Positions 1-6,754 are shown, counted from the first letter of the stretch. The stretch is 13,011 bases of DNA from RGIG1959 sp045540655 (GCA_045540655.1 JAZQHP010000027.1:1-13011), one strand, 5' to 3'. Notes: generated by a model not told the origin, from the sequence alone. A program made the numbers and translations.

Positions 1-621
1 AAGAATTACTATATGCGCGGCACCTTCACGCATCACAATCCCGACTTTCTCGAGGATATTCAGGAGATGCTCGATCTCGGTTTTTCGGAATTGAGCATGG
101 AACCGGTGGTGTGCGATCCGTCGGATCCGTCGGCGCTCACCGAAGCGGATAAAGAGATCGTGCTGCAGCAATATGAGGATCTTGCCGCACTGATGCTGTG
201 GCGCGATCACGAAGGACGTCCCTTCACATTTTATCACTACATGATCGATCTGACGGGCGGTCCTTGCATTTACAAGCGTATTTCGGGATGCGGTTCGGGC
301 ACGGAGTATATGGCGGTCACGCCGTGGGGTGACCTGTATCCCTGTCACCAGTTCGTCGGCGAAGAGCGCTTCAAGCTCGGCGACGTGTTCCACGGTGTCA
401 CCAACACCGCCGTTCAGCAGGAGTTTATGGACTGCAATGTATATGCGCGTCCCGCGTGTCGGGATTGCTGGGCGCGACTGTACTGTTCGGGCGGCTGTGC
501 CGCCAACGCGTATCACGCCACGGGCGATGTGCGCGGCATTTATGAATACGGCTGTGACCTGTTCCGCAAGCGCATGGAATGCGCGATCATGGTACAGGTG
601 GCGCGGATGATCGAAGGATAA
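1..621 (+). CDS. scfB: SCIFF-peptide thioether maturase, radical SAM/SPASM protein (C-terminal part)
   Basis: The frame is open to the left edge, so the N-terminal radical SAM core with its CxxxCxxC cluster is outside the window. About 206 codons remain. The visible part carries the SPASM auxiliary Fe-S domain. Counting from the first in-window Met (position 13), cysteines lie at residues 85, 93, 111 and 141. A CxxCx5CxxxC block follows at 149/152/158/162, with later cysteines at 181 and 190. Phrases such as SGCGSGTEYMAVTPWGDLYP, YCSGGCAANAY and KRMECAIM match the family I know as CteB/ScfB. From family knowledge, this enzyme uses SAM and three 4Fe-4S clusters to form thioether crosslinks in the Cys-rich SCIFF peptide, in the cytosol. 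The precursor gene scfA normally lies just upstream and is not visible. The next gene starts 4 nt downstream, suggesting co-transcription. The Met at 13 is internal, not the start. Confidence 0.93.
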   Translation, partial: KNYYMRGTFTHHNPDFLEDIQEMLDLGFSELSMEPVVCDPSDPSALTEADKEIVLQQYEDLAALMLWRDHEGRPFTFYHYMIDLTGGPCIYKRISGCGSGTEYMAVTPWGDLYPCHQFVGEERFKLGDVFHGVTNTAVQQEFMDCNVYARPACRDCWARLYCSGGCAANAYHATGDVRGIYEYGCDLFRKRMECAIMVQVARMIEG

Positions 622-625
622 GAGC

Positions 626-1948
626 ATGGATACACCGATTGTTGACTTTGTCGATCGTTACATACAAAGCGGTGTCAGACGATTGCATATGCCGGGGCAT
701 AAGGGGGAGTCCCTGCTCGGGTTTGAGCCGTGGGATCTGACCGAAATCCCCGCCGCGGATTCCCTTTATGAGGCGAGCGGCATCATCGCGCAAAGCGAGC
801 GCAACGCGTCTGCGTTGTTCGGGTGTCCGACACTGTATTCGACGGAAGGCTCGTCCCAGGGCATCCGCGCGATGGTCTACCTGACCGCTATGCTGGCGGC
901 AGAGCAGGGCAAGCGCGCCCGTATACTGGCGGCGCGCGGCGCGCATCAGGTGTTTGTCAGTGCGACGGCACTGCTGGATATGGATGTGACCTGGTTGCCG
1001 TTCGGCGATTCCTATCTGAACGGACGCGCCGACCCAAAGGCCGTGGAAACGGCGCTGGCAAACGGCGTGTACACCGCCGTGTACGTGACCAGTCCCGATT
1101 ATCTCGGGAACGTATCCCCGATTGAGGAGATCGCGGCGGTCTGCTGTCGCTTCGGTGTGCCGTTGCTGGTGGATAATGCGCACGGCGCCTACCTGCGGTT
1201 TCTGACGCCGTCGCGGCATCCGATGGATCTGGGTGCGACGATGTGTTGCGATTCGGCGCACAAAACCTTACCGGCATTGACGGGGGCGGCGTATCTGCAT
1301 ATCGCGGACGGTGCGCCGCGCCTGTTTCACGATCACGCACGGGCGGCCATGGCGATGTTCGGATCGACCAGCCCGTCCTATCTGATTTTGCAGTCGCTGG
1401 ACCGCCTGAACGCGGAGTTGGCGGCGGATTATCCCGCGCGGCTGGCTGCGTGTGCCGCGCAGGTCGCACAGATTCGGTCGGCATGGGAAGCGGACGGCTG
1501 GGAGCTCGGCTCCGATGAACCGCTCAAAATCACCGTGCGCCCCAAATCCTACGGCTATCGCGGCGACGGGCTTGCCGAGGTGTTGCGGGAACGCGGGGTA
1601 GAATGTGAGTTTTTTGATCCCGACCATGTGGTATTGATGGTCACGCCGTGTAACGGCGATCTGCAGTTTTTGTGTGCGGCATTTGCCGCCGTCCGTCGAC
1701 GCCCGTCGGTGACGCAGTTACCACCGACACCCTGTGCATGCGAAGCGGTGATGCGTCCGCACGATGCGTTGCTCGCTCCGCGCGAAACGGTGGCGGTCAG
1801 CGAGGCACTCGGACGGATTCTGGCGGTGCCGACGATCGGATGCCCGCCCGCTGTCCCCATTATTATGGGCGGCGAGCGGATCAACAAAGCGACTGTAGCG
1901 GCTCTTTCCTATTACGGAATGACCGCTTGTTCTGTTGTCAGACGATAA
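626..1948 (+). CDS. Orn/Lys/Arg decarboxylase-family PLP enzyme
   Basis: A 440-residue fold-type I PLP enzyme resembling the short YaaO/SpeA-like members of the Orn/Lys/Arg decarboxylase family. Visible landmarks are the N-terminal HMPGHKG (residues 21-27), a cofactor-phosphate loop at STEGSSQG (72-79), VDNAHG (182-187) with D183 expected to contact the pyridine nitrogen and H186 close by, and SAHKTLPALTG (210-220) with K213 as the predicted Schiff-base lysine. The C-terminal CPPAVPIIMGGERI (406-419) matches the family's small C-terminal domain. Substrate cannot be read from sequence: lysine, arginine and ornithine are all possible, as is a non-decarboxylase role. The ATG lies 7 nt after GAAGGA (613-618), which is inside the end of scfB, so coupling with the maturase gene is likely. 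The next gene begins 21 nt downstream. No signal peptide is visible, so it should be cytosolic. Confidence 0.88.
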   Translation: MDTPIVDFVDRYIQSGVRRLHMPGHKGESLLGFEPWDLTEIPAADSLYEASGIIAQSERNASALFGCPTLYSTEGSSQGIRAMVYLTAMLAAEQGKRARILAARGAHQVFVSATALLDMDVTWLPFGDSYLNGRADPKAVETALANGVYTAVYVTSPDYLGNVSPIEEIAAVCCRFGVPLLVDNAHGAYLRFLTPSRHPMDLGATMCCDSAHKTLPALTGAAYLHIADGAPRLFHDHARAAMAMFGSTSPSYLILQSLDRLNAELAADYPARLAACAAQVAQIRSAWEADGWELGSDEPLKITVRPKSYGYRGDGLAEVLRERGVECEFFDPDHVVLMVTPCNGDLQFLCAAFAAVRRRPSVTQLPPTPCACEAVMRPHDALLAPRETVAVSEALGRILAVPTIGCPPAVPIIMGGERINKATVAALSYYGMTACSVVRR

Positions 1949-1969
1949 AAACAGAAGGGAGAGCTTACT

Positions 1970-4405
1970 ATGAAACAAATGCGTTGGATCGGTGTGGTGC
2001 TCGCGGTGGTATTGTTATTGTCAACGGTACCGATGACCGCGGCGGCAAAGGAGGTCACGGTTGCCATTGCCGGACTGAACTGCGCCCGTGATGCCGGCAA
2101 AATTGTCGTATATACAGAGGAATACGGCGATACGACCGGCACCAATCGGTGGGGTGCCGAAGCGGTGGTCGGCAAAGATCATCGCGTAAGCAACATTGTC
2201 AGCGGCGATGCCGCTATTCCCGAAGGTGGTTTCGTCGTGTCGGGACACGACAACGAAGAAGAGGGCGGTAAGCTCATGAAGACGTGGATCTACGAGAACA
2301 TCGAGATCGGCGATTACGTCTACGTGGATCGCCGTACCCTGACGCTGACGGTGTCGGATGCGCCGCTCACACAGGATGTGTCTCCGTTCTATTCGTTTGA
2401 TAACCCCGCCGACGGTGTCAACAAATCGCGCGGCGAGGATGAGATGATCATTTATACGCCCGAACGCGGTGCGACGACCGGCACGAATGAATACGGCTAT
2501 GAGGTCGTGGTGCGAAACGGCGTGATTACGGATATGGGCGGTAATAACTCTGTGATTCCCTCGAACGGGTATGTCATTTCGATGCATGGTGCCACCGCCA
2601 AATGGATGCGCTCGAAGATTCTCAAGGGTATGACCGTGGATTTCGACGAGCAAACCATGAATGTGGTGTTCACCTACAATGCGGAAGGCTTACAGGCGGC
2701 GGTGGAGTATTCGCTGGATGCCGCCTATAAAACGGCAAATGAAGCCAAAGAGGCGTTTGTCTATGCGGATCACGATGCGGCAAAGCAGGCGATCGACGCC
2801 CTGTCGGAAGAATACCAGACCGCGCTGGCGACGTATCGGGACGACGGCGACGATCTGGCATTTGCGGACGCGTGCGACCGTCTCATGGCCGAAACGCAGG
2901 ATGCCTGCAATATTCTGTGCGACAGCTACACCGTGCAATACCGCGGTGTGTGGATCCGCCCGTCGCAAAAAACCGCGGCGGATGTCAAAGCCTATGTCAA
3001 AGAGCTTCACGATGCGCACATCAACTTTGTCAGCATTGAAGGCTGGTTTGAAAACGGCGTCATCATGAACGTCCCCGAGGACAGCTTGTTCGGTCGCCAT
3101 CCCTCGTTTAACTACGATGTGTTGCAGGCGTATATTGACGCGTGCCACGAATACGGCATGGAATGCCATCTGTGGATGCCGATCATGAATATCGGCAGCA
3201 GCATCGATAACGGCTATGACGAGCGCACTGTGACGGGCAAGAAACCGGAATGGTTGTCGCTCAACCAGAAGGGCATGCCCTACAATAAGGATGGCTTTAT
3301 GATGATCGATCCCGCCAATGAGGAAGCGCGGGAGTATCTGATTGATTTTTACCGATACATCGTCACCACCTACGATATCGATGCGTTTGAGATGGATTAC
3401 ATCCGCTACTATGCGGCAACCGGTGACGAGGACTACGGTTATACGCAGGCCGCGTTTGACGGCTTTGAAAAAGCCTACGGATACGGCGTGACCCCGACGT
3501 ATGATCAGGGGGCGTCGTATTGGAAGGATTGGTGTCAATACCGCCGCGATTGCATCACGACGTGGGTGCGGGAGATCCGCACGATGCTGGATCGCGAAGC
3601 GCCCGATGTGATTCTGGCGGCGGACGTGGCGTTTCCGTTTGAACACGCGCTCGACCGTGTGTATCAGGACTTCCCGTCCTGGCTGGAAGAGGGGCTCGTT
3701 GACGTGCTCCATCCGATGGCATACGGCGACGGCTATGGCGAAGAAATCCGACAAGCGATTCAGCTCGGCGGCGACACCTGTATGGTCGTGACGGGACTGG
3801 GCGTGCAAACCGACTCTCTCGGCGCGGCGGAAATGGAGCGCCAGGCGCGCGAAGACAACAGCTACGGCACGTACGGCGATTGCTTCTTTGAAGCGCGTAG
3901 CTTCTTTGCGGATAAAGCGCCCGCCGCACTCATGAAGACGGTCTATCGCAACGAGGCGATCCCGCCCTTCCTGGACAAGGACGCGTCCATCCGTGCGGCG
4001 CTCGACTATCTGGTCGGACACATAGACGATGTGATTCTGCCGTTGGGCGGTATGACGCAAGAGGAAAGCGGCGCGATCAAGGCGGCAGTGACGGCGGCAA
4101 AGGATTCGGTTGCCGATGCCCGCATGGATACGGCGGCTCTGCAAACGCTCCGCGAAGCGGTGTCGGCGGTGGCGAATGTGACCGCCCGTCAGGCGCTGGA
4201 AGCGGATCTGTATCGCGTCGAACAGATCGTGTGTGTGGCACATCATCTGTCTGCCGCTCAGCTGACCGATGACGCGGCATATGCGGCTTCAAGCGACACG
4301 CCGTTCTCGTTCGGATACCTGTTGCCGATTCTTGCCGCGGTCGTGATCGCGGCGGCGGCTGTTATCACGGCGGTGTGCGTGCGTAGAAAGAAAACGGCGG
4401 CGTAA
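1970..4405 (+). CDS. Secreted, membrane-anchored family-10-like glycosyl hydrolase (GHL10)
   Basis: An 811-residue exported protein. Residues 1-26 form a signal peptide (MKQMRW basic start, hydrophobic VVLAVVLLLS, cleavage near AAA-KE). Two related domains follow at about 44-129 and 158-235, each with a YTxxxGxTTGTN motif and an IPxxG(F/Y)V(V/I)S motif. A helical linker runs from about 240 to 320. The GHL10-type TIM-barrel region spans about 323-665, with YRGVWIRP (324-331), a DAFEMDYIRYYA strand (471-482; E474, D476 and R479 are candidate active-site residues) and VLHPMAYGDG (579-588). A helical segment covers about 695-755. Residues 783-803 form a transmembrane helix followed by the basic tail VRRKKTAA, and I see no LPXTG sorting signal before it. 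The expected location is the outer face of the membrane, acting on a surface or environmental glycan whose identity is unknown. RBS AAGGGAGAG (1955-1963) precedes the ATG. It is the last gene of the operon. Confidence 0.85.
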   Translation: MKQMRWIGVVLAVVLLLSTVPMTAAAKEVTVAIAGLNCARDAGKIVVYTEEYGDTTGTNRWGAEAVVGKDHRVSNIVSGDAAIPEGGFVVSGHDNEEEGGKLMKTWIYENIEIGDYVYVDRRTLTLTVSDAPLTQDVSPFYSFDNPADGVNKSRGEDEMIIYTPERGATTGTNEYGYEVVVRNGVITDMGGNNSVIPSNGYVISMHGATAKWMRSKILKGMTVDFDEQTMNVVFTYNAEGLQAAVEYSLDAAYKTANEAKEAFVYADHDAAKQAIDALSEEYQTALATYRDDGDDLAFADACDRLMAETQDACNILCDSYTVQYRGVWIRPSQKTAADVKAYVKELHDAHINFVSIEGWFENGVIMNVPEDSLFGRHPSFNYDVLQAYIDACHEYGMECHLWMPIMNIGSSIDNGYDERTVTGKKPEWLSLNQKGMPYNKDGFMMIDPANEEAREYLIDFYRYIVTTYDIDAFEMDYIRYYAATGDEDYGYTQAAFDGFEKAYGYGVTPTYDQGASYWKDWCQYRRDCITTWVREIRTMLDREAPDVILAADVAFPFEHALDRVYQDFPSWLEEGLVDVLHPMAYGDGYGEEIRQAIQLGGDTCMVVTGLGVQTDSLGAAEMERQAREDNSYGTYGDCFFEARSFFADKAPAALMKTVYRNEAIPPFLDKDASIRAALDYLVGHIDDVILPLGGMTQEESGAIKAAVTAAKDSVADARMDTAALQTLREAVSAVANVTARQALEADLYRVEQIVCVAHHLSAAQLTDDAAYAASSDTPFSFGYLLPILAAVVIAAAAVITAVCVRRKKTAA
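2099..2674 (+). repeat. Tandem duplication of the N-terminal domain inside the GHL10-like protein
   Basis: Residues 44-129 (2099-2356) and 158-235 (2441-2674) align by eye over their whole length. Shared landmarks are V/I-V/I-YT, then G-x-TTGTN, an aromatic and G, E-x-VV, IP-x-x-G-F/Y-V-V/I-S-x-H, a Met followed by a basic or polar residue, and a valine-rich strand at the end. The copies have diverged at DNA level, so this is an old protein-domain duplication rather than a recent nucleotide repeat. Similar YTP-x-x-G-x-(S/T)TGTN segments occur, as I recall, in front of other family-10-like glycosylhydrolases and in phosphodiester-glycosidase-like proteins. Glycan or wall binding is an inference. 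Confidence 0.7.
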
Positions 4406-4412
4406 ACCTATG

Positions 4413-4446
4413 ATCCGGTCTGATCCTTCGGTCGGACCGGATTTTT
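4413..4446 (+). terminator. Rho-independent terminator of the scfB operon
   Basis: ATCCGGTC (4413-4420) pairs perfectly with GACCGGAT (4435-4442). Inside, TGATC can extend the stem by further pairs including G-U wobbles, around the CTTC loop. A short run of five T (4442-4446) follows. It begins 8 nt after the GHL10 stop codon. The T-run is short and is shared with the next inverted repeat, so termination may be incomplete. Confidence 0.8.
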
Positions 4447-4471
4447 GCGCGGTGCTAAAATGCGCAAAAAT
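4441..4471 (+). promoter_or_regulatory. Inverted repeat around an extended -10-like motif upstream of mntP
   Basis: ATTTTTGCGC (4441-4450) and GCGCAAAAAT (4462-4471) form a perfect 10-bp inverted repeat whose arm centres are 21 bp apart. The 11-bp spacer contains TGCTAAAAT (4453-4461), which reads as an extended -10 box. No good -35 box lies 17 bp upstream, so the promoter call is weak. The arrangement could be a dimer-binding operator for mntP. Alternatively it is an RNA hairpin that competes with the preceding terminator for its T-run. A second hairpin, TGCACCG/CGGTGCA (4489-4495/4508-4514), follows without a T-run. I did not recognise the yybP-ykoY Mn2+ riboswitch, which often controls mntP genes. 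Confidence 0.4.
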
Positions 4472-4545
4472 CACATAGGATGTAGCCCTGCACCGTGGAC
4501 GGATAAGCGGTGCATGTTTGATGAACCGAAAAGGAGAGATTACCG

Positions 4546-5127
4546 ATGTTTGGTGCTGCCTTCTTTTTTAACAGCCTGTTGCTCGGCGTGGGACTGGCGA
4601 TGGATGCATTCTCGGTGTCGCTTGCCAACGGACTCCATGAGCCGTCGATGAAACCGCTCAAAATGAGCAGCATTGCCGGTGTGTTTGCGGGGTTTCAGTT
4701 TCTGATGCCGCTGATCGGCTATGTGTGCGTATCCACGGCCGTCCGCTGCTTTTCGGCATTCGAGCCGTTCATTCCGTGGATCGCTCTGGTGTTGCTCGGC
4801 TTTCTCGGCGGCAAGATGCTGATGGAAGGTATCCGTGACAAAGGGGAGACGACAGAGGCACCTGCGGTCGGCTTCGGAGCCCTGATGGTGCAAGGGGTGG
4901 CGACATCCATTGATGCCCTGTCCGTCGGCTTCACGATCGCCGACTATACCCGGATGCAGGCGTTGCTCGCGTGCGTGCTGATCGGTGCGGTGACGTTTAT
5001 CCTTTGTCTGGCAGGACTGATCATCGGCAAAACAGTCGGCACCAGGATCGCCGGCAAAGCGGGCATCCTCGGCGGCGTGATTCTGATCGGTATCGGACTG
5101 GAAATCTGGATCACGAGTTGGTTTTAA
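4546..5127 (+). CDS. mntP: MntP (YebN)-family manganese efflux pump
   Basis: A 193-residue, strongly hydrophobic inner-membrane protein close to the usual family length of about 190. It shows the twofold pseudo-repeat typical of MntP: MDAFSVSLANG (residues 19-29, acidic D20) and ATSIDALSVGF (119-129, acidic D123). These are the membrane-embedded acidic motifs of the two halves. About six helices can be placed at roughly 7-27, 42-62, 75-95, 108-130, 138-160 and 172-192. The polar GIRDKGETTEAP loop (95-106) separates the halves. From family knowledge it exports Mn2+ and protects against manganese excess. The ATG follows AGGAG (4532-4536) by 9 nt. The gene appears monocistronic, with a terminator before it and the aminotransferase promoter after it. 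Confidence 0.9.
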   Translation: MFGAAFFFNSLLLGVGLAMDAFSVSLANGLHEPSMKPLKMSSIAGVFAGFQFLMPLIGYVCVSTAVRCFSAFEPFIPWIALVLLGFLGGKMLMEGIRDKGETTEAPAVGFGALMVQGVATSIDALSVGFTIADYTRMQALLACVLIGAVTFILCLAGLIIGKTVGTRIAGKAGILGGVILIGIGLEIWITSWF

Positions 5128-5162
5128 CAGCGGACGCAAAACCGGCAACAGCATATACTGAA

Positions 5163-5195
5163 AACGGGCGATTTTGAACAACAAAATCGTCCGTT
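5163..5195 (+). terminator. Long hairpin after mntP, possible terminator
   Basis: AACGGGCGATTTTG (5163-5176) pairs with CAAAATCGTCCGTT (5182-5195) over 14 bp, with one G-U wobble and an AACAA loop. It starts 35 nt after the mntP stop. On the + strand it is followed by GCCCAATTTTC, a poor T-run, so it is not a classical intrinsic terminator. It may stabilise the 3' end of the mRNA or terminate inefficiently. Confidence 0.45.
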
Positions 5196-5225
5196 GCCCA
5201 ATTTTCGGGGTCAAAAGCCCGCGTT

Positions 5226-5298
5226 TTGCAAAAAAACAGCACTTTTTTTGCAAGAAATGAAAAAAGAACTTGCAAAACGGACGGACATTGGGTATAAT
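5226..5298 (+). promoter_or_regulatory. Aminotransferase promoter with three 22-bp-spaced TTGCAA palindromes
   Basis: TATAAT (5293-5298) is a perfect -10 box. Exactly 17 bp upstream, TTGCAA (5270-5275) sits in the -35 position and matches TTGACA at four of six bases. The same palindromic hexamer occurs at 5248-5253 and 5226-5231, so the three copies step by exactly 22 bp, about two helical turns. The first two also form a perfect 11-bp inverted repeat (TTGCAAAAAAA / TTTTTTTGCAA) around a CAGCAC loop. This looks like a promoter with a row of binding sites on one face of the helix, the last overlapping the -35 box. The A/T runs could alternatively act as UP-element or curved DNA. The promoter call is strong; the operator call is inferred. 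Confidence 0.72.
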
Positions 5299-5337
5299 GA
5301 GCGGGATATCTTGTAAAGCGAGGAGAGACACCTTACG

Positions 5338-6609
5338 ATGTTGAATATAAAAACCGCTTCGGCCGAAGAACTGGCGAAGCGCCTTGCGGTTCTTCGTGAA
5401 CAATATGAAGCCTATAAAGCGCGGGATCTCCGACTGGATATGTCGCGCGGCAAGCCCGGTGCCGAACAGCTGGATCTGACGATGGATATGATCGAGAGCC
5501 TGTCCGCCAGGGATGTGTATCTGACGCAGACCGGCTTTGACACCCGCAACTACGGCTTGCTCGACGGTATCCCCGAAGCGAAGATCCTGTTTGCCGAACT
5601 GCTGGATGTCAGCCCCGATCAGGTGATCGTCGGCGGCAACTCCAGCCTCAACATGATGTTTGATTATATCGCCACCGCGTATGCCAAGGGGGTATGCGGC
5701 GCGACCCCGTGGAGCGCGCAGGAACACGTTAAATTCCTGTGTCCCGCGCCCGGCTATGACCGCCATTTTGCAATCACCGAATACTTCGGCATCGAGATGA
5801 TCCCGGTGGCGATGACCGACAACGGTCCCGATATGGATGTCATCGAAGCGCTGGTACAGGATCCGTCTGTAAAAGGTGTCTGGTGCGTCCCGATGTATTC
5901 CAACCCCGACGGCATCACCTATTCCGATGATACGGTGCGTCGCTTTGCGGCGCTCAAACCCGCGGCGGAGGATTTTCGCGTCATGTGGGATAACGCGTAC
6001 TGCGTGCATCATATTTACGAAGACGGCGACACGCTTCTGAACATCTTCGCCGAAGCCAAAAAGCACAACAACGAGGATCTGTTTGTGGAATTTATGTCCA
6101 CCTCGAAGATCAGCTTCCCCGGTGCGGGTGTGGCGGCACTGGCGGCATCGGCGAAAAATATTGCCGATATCAAGAGCCGCATGACCGTGCAGACCATCGG
6201 CTTTGATAAGCTCAACATGCTCCGCCATGTGCGCTATTTCAAAAATGCGCAGGGTGTACACGAGCATATGAAGTTGCATGCGGCGGTGTTGCGTCCCCGA
6301 TTCGAGCTGGTGCTGTCGATGCTGGAGACGGAGCTCGGTCCGACGGGCGCGGCGACGTGGCATGCGCCCAAGGGAGGGTATTTTGTCAGCGTCAACGTGT
6401 GCGAGGGCTGTGCCAAGCGTACCGTGCGTCTGTTGAGCGAAGCGGGCGTGGTGCTGACAGGCGCGGGTGCGACCTATCCTTACGGACAGGACCCCTCCGA
6501 CAGCAACATCCGTCTGGCACCGACCTATCCGCCGATGGAAGAATTGCAGATTGCCATGGAGCTGTTCTGCATCTGTGTCCAGATTGCGGCGATCGAAGCA
6601 CGCCTGTAA
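5338..6609 (+). CDS. Aspartate aminotransferase-like PLP enzyme (subgroup Ic type)
   Basis: A 423-residue fold-type I aminotransferase of the group sometimes annotated as MocR-like or subgroup Ic aspartate aminotransferase. Landmarks are DMSRGKPGAEQLDL (residues 34-47), GGNSSLNMMFD (99-109; cofactor-phosphate loop), MYSNPDG (186-192; N189), WDNAYCVHH (217-225; D218 to the pyridine nitrogen, Y221), STSKISFPGAG (254-264; K257 predicted Schiff base) and SNIRLAPTYPP (389-399; R392 expected to bind the substrate alpha-carboxylate). From family knowledge it interconverts aspartate and 2-oxoglutarate with oxaloacetate and glutamate, but substrate range in this subgroup is not securely predictable. 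It is cytosolic. The ATG follows AGGAG (5321-5325) by 12 nt, somewhat long; GAGAG at 5323-5327 is nearer. It has its own promoter and terminator, so it is a one-gene unit. Confidence 0.88.
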   Translation: MLNIKTASAEELAKRLAVLREQYEAYKARDLRLDMSRGKPGAEQLDLTMDMIESLSARDVYLTQTGFDTRNYGLLDGIPEAKILFAELLDVSPDQVIVGGNSSLNMMFDYIATAYAKGVCGATPWSAQEHVKFLCPAPGYDRHFAITEYFGIEMIPVAMTDNGPDMDVIEALVQDPSVKGVWCVPMYSNPDGITYSDDTVRRFAALKPAAEDFRVMWDNAYCVHHIYEDGDTLLNIFAEAKKHNNEDLFVEFMSTSKISFPGAGVAALAASAKNIADIKSRMTVQTIGFDKLNMLRHVRYFKNAQGVHEHMKLHAAVLRPRFELVLSMLETELGPTGAATWHAPKGGYFVSVNVCEGCAKRTVRLLSEAGVVLTGAGATYPYGQDPSDSNIRLAPTYPPMEELQIAMELFCICVQIAAIEARL

Positions 6610-6646
6610 TGCAATTGTGAATTTTAGCAAAATTTCATGAAAAGTG

Positions 6647-6683
6647 GACCGAGGGTGATTGACATTCTCGGTCTTTTCTTTTA
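6647..6683 (+). terminator. Terminator of the aminotransferase gene
   Basis: GACCGAG (6647-6653) pairs with CTCGGTC (6667-6673), extendable by wobble pairs into the 13-nt loop, and is followed by the T-rich tail TTTTCTTTT. It lies 37 nt after the stop codon. The loop contains the -35 box of the secD promoter, so terminator and promoter overlap. Confidence 0.72.
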
Positions 6684-6687
6684 TAAT
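6659..6687 (+). promoter_or_regulatory. Perfect-consensus sigma-A promoter for secDF
   Basis: TTGACA (6659-6664), a 17-bp spacer and TATAAT (6682-6687) match the housekeeping consensus at all twelve bases. Transcription should begin near 6694, giving a leader of about 60 nt before secD. The -35 box lies in the loop of the preceding terminator hairpin, and the spacer contains its 3' arm and T-rich tail. Confidence 0.85.
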
Positions 6688-6754
6688 AATCGTATTATCC
6701 ATCGTTGCGCCTTGTGAAAAGACGCAATAATTTCTACCGTGGAGGGTGAACCCG

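Noticed and set aside
1..300. SCIFF precursor peptide gene (scfA) in the window
   Set aside because: It normally lies 5' of the maturase start, which is outside the left edge. No small Cys-rich frame is visible inside the window.
2690..4246. 518-codon minus-strand open frame opposite the GHL10-like gene
   Set aside because: Shadow of the + strand frame: Arg/His/Ile-rich composition, no motif and no promoter or RBS.
4447..4545. yybP-ykoY manganese riboswitch upstream of mntP
   Set aside because: I looked for the conserved GGGGAGUA-type loop and its partner segments and did not find them; only simple hairpins are visible. A covariance search would settle it.
5226..5253. TTGCAAAAAAA / TTTTTTTGCAA as an intrinsic terminator for mntP
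   Set aside because: The stem is almost entirely A-T, the T-run is part of the stem rather than following it, and no T-rich tail comes after. It fits better as part of the promoter region.
6746..6754. GTG at 6746 as the secD start
   Set aside because: It overlaps the GGAGGG ribosome binding site. The ATG at 6755 has correct 8-nt spacing and gives the usual short basic N-terminus before the first helix.
6688..6754. Regulatory hairpin in the secD leader (TTGCG / CGCAA)
   Set aside because: Only 5 bp pair cleanly, with a large loop. Extending it requires a bulge of several bases, so it is not better than chance.
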